Assembly: GCA_037102815.1 (NCBI GenBank)
Contig: BTPP01000005.1
Span: 2,852,001-2,916,000 of the forward strand
DNA length: 64,000 bases
From: Neurospora intermedia
Lineage: Eukaryota; Ascomycota; Sordariomycetes; Sordariales; Sordariaceae
Direction: 5' to 3'
In this document: positions 60,364 to 64,000 of the stretch, one piece after another
Numbering within the stretch: position 1 is the first letter of the stretch
Layout: each line of letters starts with the position of its first letter
Position numbers and translations under genes: made by a program
The notes under the pieces: generated by a model
Told to the model about the DNA's origin: nothing
The model's input: only the letters and a program-made list of their open reading frames with translations
Databases searched by the model: none

Positions 60364-62513
60364 ATGAATCCACAGCCAGACATCTCGGGCTACTTTCCCT
60401 CCGCCTACCCCATGAACAACGCGAACCGCTCCCCCGGCTCTTCGCGGCCGGGCTACAACACCGCCGTCGGCCTCACGGGCGTAAGTCGCATGACACAGCG
60501 GCAGATGGAGGCCATCGGCCAGCCTTCTGCTGCCCTCTTCGCCGCCGCCGCCGCCGACGATCGCTTCGCTTCCTACGACAACGCCGCCTTCCGACACAAC
60601 AGGCTACAACCCGCTGCTGCCTTCGCGACCGACAGCTTCAATGGAAACAACCAGGCTTGGGCTTATAACGCCGGCGCAAACACTGTGAATGGCGCTTTGG
60701 GCGACAATAGGGTGCGCAATGGCGGTCGTCGGGCTCTCCCCACGGTTCGTTTCATCTTTAGTCTACAGCACATCTAGCACCATCACCGACCCTTTTCTCC
60801 CTGCCCCTTTCTCCTGTCCGCCATCTTTCTCACTACCTGCCATGTATGTACGATGCATGTTTGCTGACTGTGGTTCTGTCGCTTGTTTTTAGGAATGGAT
60901 GTCCGAACAAAATGGCCTTGGAAGCCATGCTCTCAACACCCCTTCGACACAGTACTCTTCCACTTTTGGCCAGTCCGTGGGTCTTCTGAACGGCGATGGC
61001 AACTTCGCAGGCGACCGCCATGGCTATCCCGGCAGCATGTACGACCCTCGCCACGATTCCAAGACCCTCGGCAGCGACCTCATTCCTACCGCCATTGTCA
61101 TCAAGAACATTCCCTTCAACGTGAGGAAGGAGATGCTTACCCAAATCATGACCGACCTTGGCCTTCCCCAGCCTTATGCCTTCAACTACCACTTTGATAA
61201 CGGCATTTTCCGTGGTCTTGCCTTTGCCAACTTTCAAAGCCCCCTGGATACCCAGACCGTCATCGAGCAGCTCAATGGTTACGAGGTTCAAGGCAGAAAG
61301 TTGAGGGTGGAGTACAAAAAAATGCTCCCTGAGCACGAGAGAGAGCGCATTGAGCGCGAGAAGAGGGAGAAGCGCGGCCAGCTGGAGGAGCAACACCAGC
61401 CCATTGCCCTGCACTCCCAGTCTTCCATGCACTCCTTGAATGCCGCTCACACTAGCAGGTCTCGCAACTCGCCGTTGCGTAAGTCGTCTCGCCGCGATCT
61501 TTTGCCGCCAAACTCTAACCAGGATGATGTTACAGGAGATGTTGACCTCAACAACCCCGAAACTCTCAAGTTTTATACCGAGTTGACTCTCTTCCGAAAT
61601 GATCCCAACCGTGAGATCATCATCTTTCCTGCCAGCATTACCCCCCAGCAGCGTCGTACCGTTCACATTTTGGCTCACAACATGGGTCTTGAGCATCGTT
61701 CAGTTGGCGAAGGTCCTACCCGCCAGTTGCACGTCATCAAGGACACGGCCACTGCCACCTTGGCGAGCATGGCGCCTCCTATGCACATCTCCCCTGGTGT
61801 GTCGGCTGATGCTCACCGTCGTGGTCTTAGCCGTGCCGCCACCATTGACTTTGCCGAGTCCCGTGCCAATGCTCCGGGTCAGTTTGCTACCTTGGGTAGA
61901 CAGGGCAGACACGGCCCGACTCTGGAGCTTCCTGACAGCCCCGATGGCGGCATCAACGCGTTACGCGGTGTCAAGTCCTTCGCGGATCTGCGATCATATA
62001 CACCCAGCCCTTCGCTCTCAGCTTCTGGTTTCCCACAGAGCAGCCTTCACAGCTCCAGCATTGCTCAGTATGGCGAGTATAGCGCCAGCCTCGGTGGACC
62101 TAACAGCGTAATGACCACGCCAACCACGCCTGGAGCAGCTTCCAACAAGGACACTTCACTATTGATTTCGGATCTTGGTTCCCTGTCGCTGAGCGAGCCC
62201 TTCAACGCCAACCGCCTCAGGCCCAGAGAGACTCCTGGCGCAATTGGGAGCCAACGCTCTCCTTTGAACGGAAACAGCACTCGCAGCGTTCCGGAGCGTC
62301 AACCTCATGGACCGAGCAGTGGTGACTGGGGTGAGAGCATCGGCTTTGCCGGACGGGGACGCACCAATGGTCACATGCAGCGTGACAGTGGTAAGTCTAG
62401 AGCCTTTCTGTTTTGATCTTTCCGAGATAATCATTACTGACAACTAAACAACAGATTCGTCCGACAATGGTACGCGCGGAGCGGCAACGTCCAACTCTTC
62501 AAGATTCCAGTAG
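60364..62513 (+). CDS. pin4: RNA-binding protein with RRM and R3H domains (Pin4/Cip1-Cip2 type)
   Basis: Three exons, 60364-60744, 60893-62390 and 62455-62513, with introns of 148 nt (GTTCGT...GCTGACTG...TTTTAG) and 64 nt (GTAAGT...CAACAG); 645 residues. The N-terminus is disordered (MNPQPDISGYFPSAYPMNNA). The RRM spans about 190-270, with RNP2 IVIKNI and RNP1 RGLAFANF. A basic helix (PEHERERIEREKREKRG) follows. The R3H domain at ~350-412 has the R-x3-H pattern (RRTVH) in ITPQQRRTVHILAHNMGL. The C-terminus is Ser/Pro-rich with many S/T-P sites. Budding-yeast Pin4/Mdt1 and fission-yeast Cip1/Cip2 are phosphoproteins tied to cell-cycle and stress mRNA control; that role is inferred. The frame is open upstream of 60364, so a longer N-terminus is possible. 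Confidence 0.9.
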
Positions 62514-64000
62514 GATTGGAATCTAGAAACAAGCTCTCCGCCGCCTTGGCAATGCTCACGGAAGACCATTTTGTGATGTCTGATTTATGGTCTCTTTTAC
62601 GGAGCTGCCACTTTTCTAACCTATGGGCCCATGCATTGTCCTACCATGCAGCGATAGTTGGATGTCGTTGATCTGCTGAGACGAGGCCGCTCCAATCTGG
62701 GCCGCTAAAGCTCCGCCCACCGCCTCGTTTACTGACAAATCATCAATTGATGGATCTTGATGTGGCAGTTGTTTTGCGATATCGGCATCCTCTAACCTTT
62801 TGGTCCATCTCTTACTACTTGCATCGGCATGATTCAACGTCTCCCGGGCCCAGATCCCAAAGTTCAAGCCTCAACATCAGTTCCAAATGCGTCTACGGCG
62901 GCCGTCTCGTCGTCCTCCTCAGCGTCACACGCTTGCTTTTGAAAAGTGTTGGTCCTGGGTATCCGACACGATTTCAACTATGAGTCTTTTGATTGCAAGC
63001 TGAGATGACGGACAACAACTTCTTGATCGGTGTTTCAAATGCCTTTCTGGAGAAAGCGCGGCATTCCTAATTTGCCTGACCGACGACATGGGCGCTCCAC
63101 CTCCCTTTTATCACCAATCTTTAAAGCGACTTGTAATATCTTTGCATCTGGCCACCATCTAGCGTATCGGATGGGCTTTTTTTGAGATTTTGGCTTTCTT
63201 TGCAAGCGCCTGTTGCGCTGCTGGTCTCGGATAGCATGTGGTGGACTTTCCAAATGCTCAAAAGACCATGGTTTTGGTTTTTGACGCCTCGCATTGGCCT
63301 TGGTTCAGAGGATTCGGGCGACAATTCCTCAGTTTATGAGCCTGCATATACCCGAAATGATGACGATGATCGGATACCACAAAAAAAGAGAAGACACGGA
63401 AGGGATGAGAGATTTTGGGATACAAGGTTTTTTCTTTTTTTTCTCTCGATTTATTTTTTACAGCTATATGGGCAACCACTTACGCCAATGGCCTGGTCAG
63501 GCCTTAGCAAGCTTGCTCACTTTTCGATTTGCTCAAAGTCTTGGTCTTCAGGTATACACGGTCTTGCAGGCCTGAAGGTTGGGATGACGTAGAGAGGAAA
63601 GGGCCGGCTGACAGGCTTTCACGACTGTTATGGTTTACGACGTCACGTCCTAGATGGTCATGACAATGTCCTTTGCTAGGCGGAGTCTTTAAGGACCGCG
63701 GCTTGCTAGCGAGGATGTTAAAAGAAGACATACGCTGTCAATACCTAATACATGTCACCCTCCCCATACACACACCACCCTCACTCTTGTTTGTCCGTGT
63801 ATTGCCCCTGTCTCTCTATCTGCCACGGCGTCGGTAGTCTGCAGAGGGCAGTTGCCCGTTCGACCTTTGGAACCCAGGGAAAAGTTGAACCATTTTCACT
63901 CATTGTCATTTAATAGTCTATTGCTTGTACCTATATCACTCACGGTTTCCTTGGATAACTTAGAATATGACTTTAATGCTATAACCGTCTACTTTGGCAC
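62514..64000. other. 3' intergenic region to window end
   Basis: No gene is supported. It contains the 3' UTR of the RRM-R3H gene. Confidence 0.55.

Noticed and set aside
1-64000. CRISPR arrays, bacterial operons, 5S rRNA genes and intact transposons
   Set aside because: No direct-repeat arrays with spacers, no 5S core sequence on either strand, and no transposase, reverse transcriptase or capsid-like frames were recognised.

Overview
The window is nuclear DNA from a filamentous ascomycete, most likely Neurospora or a close relative in the Sordariaceae. Evidence for this: short GT-AG introns of about 55-150 nt with CTAAC/CTGAC-type branch sites, compact intron-rich genes, an intron-bearing nuclear tRNA, very long homopolymer runs and TACCTACC/CCTAGG tracts in the intergenic DNA, and proteins typical of that lineage (fungal CorA-like proteins, DUF1996 secreted proteins, a C2H2/CPFRKRNP protein). 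The genus is an inference from style; no marker gene settles it. All exon boundaries below were read by hand from splice signals and reading-frame continuity.

Left part (1-26 kb), conserved genes with long spacers. A truncated membrane-protein end (1-408), then about 9 kb with only a tRNA-Glu(CTC). A rhodanese+PTP tyrosine phosphatase (10246-13628, +) converges on the 26S proteasome ATPase RPT6 (14990-16250, -). A Vnx1-like vacuolar cation/H+ exchanger (19155-22795, +) and a secreted DUF1996 protein (23936-25352, -) follow.

Middle part (27-47 kb), accessory in character. A CorA-like membrane protein with a doubtful 5' end (27153-29393, -), two small proteins with related C-terminal motifs and an intron at the same place (30338-30702 and 35512-35818, +), a non-RD protein kinase (31301-33210, -), a sugar-transporter gene with a one-base slip in an A-run (37653-39561, +), a large C2H2-type protein with an exact 45-bp internal duplication (41795-44817, -), and several short orphan reading frames. 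No complete mobile element was recognised here.

Right part (48-64 kb), conserved again. Histone H2A.Z with a long first intron (48555-49591, +), a Cys-rich Ser-rich unknown protein (50646-52355, -), an alpha/beta hydrolase (53325-54212, -), about 6 kb with no gene I can support, and a Pin4/Cip-like RRM+R3H RNA-binding protein (60364-62513, +) behind a long pyrimidine-rich leader.

The genes do not form an obvious cluster or pathway. The best candidate for something undescribed is the pair of small spliced proteins in the 27-47 kb accessory stretch, which share a motif and an intron position and sit close to a non-RD kinase and a CorA-like protein.
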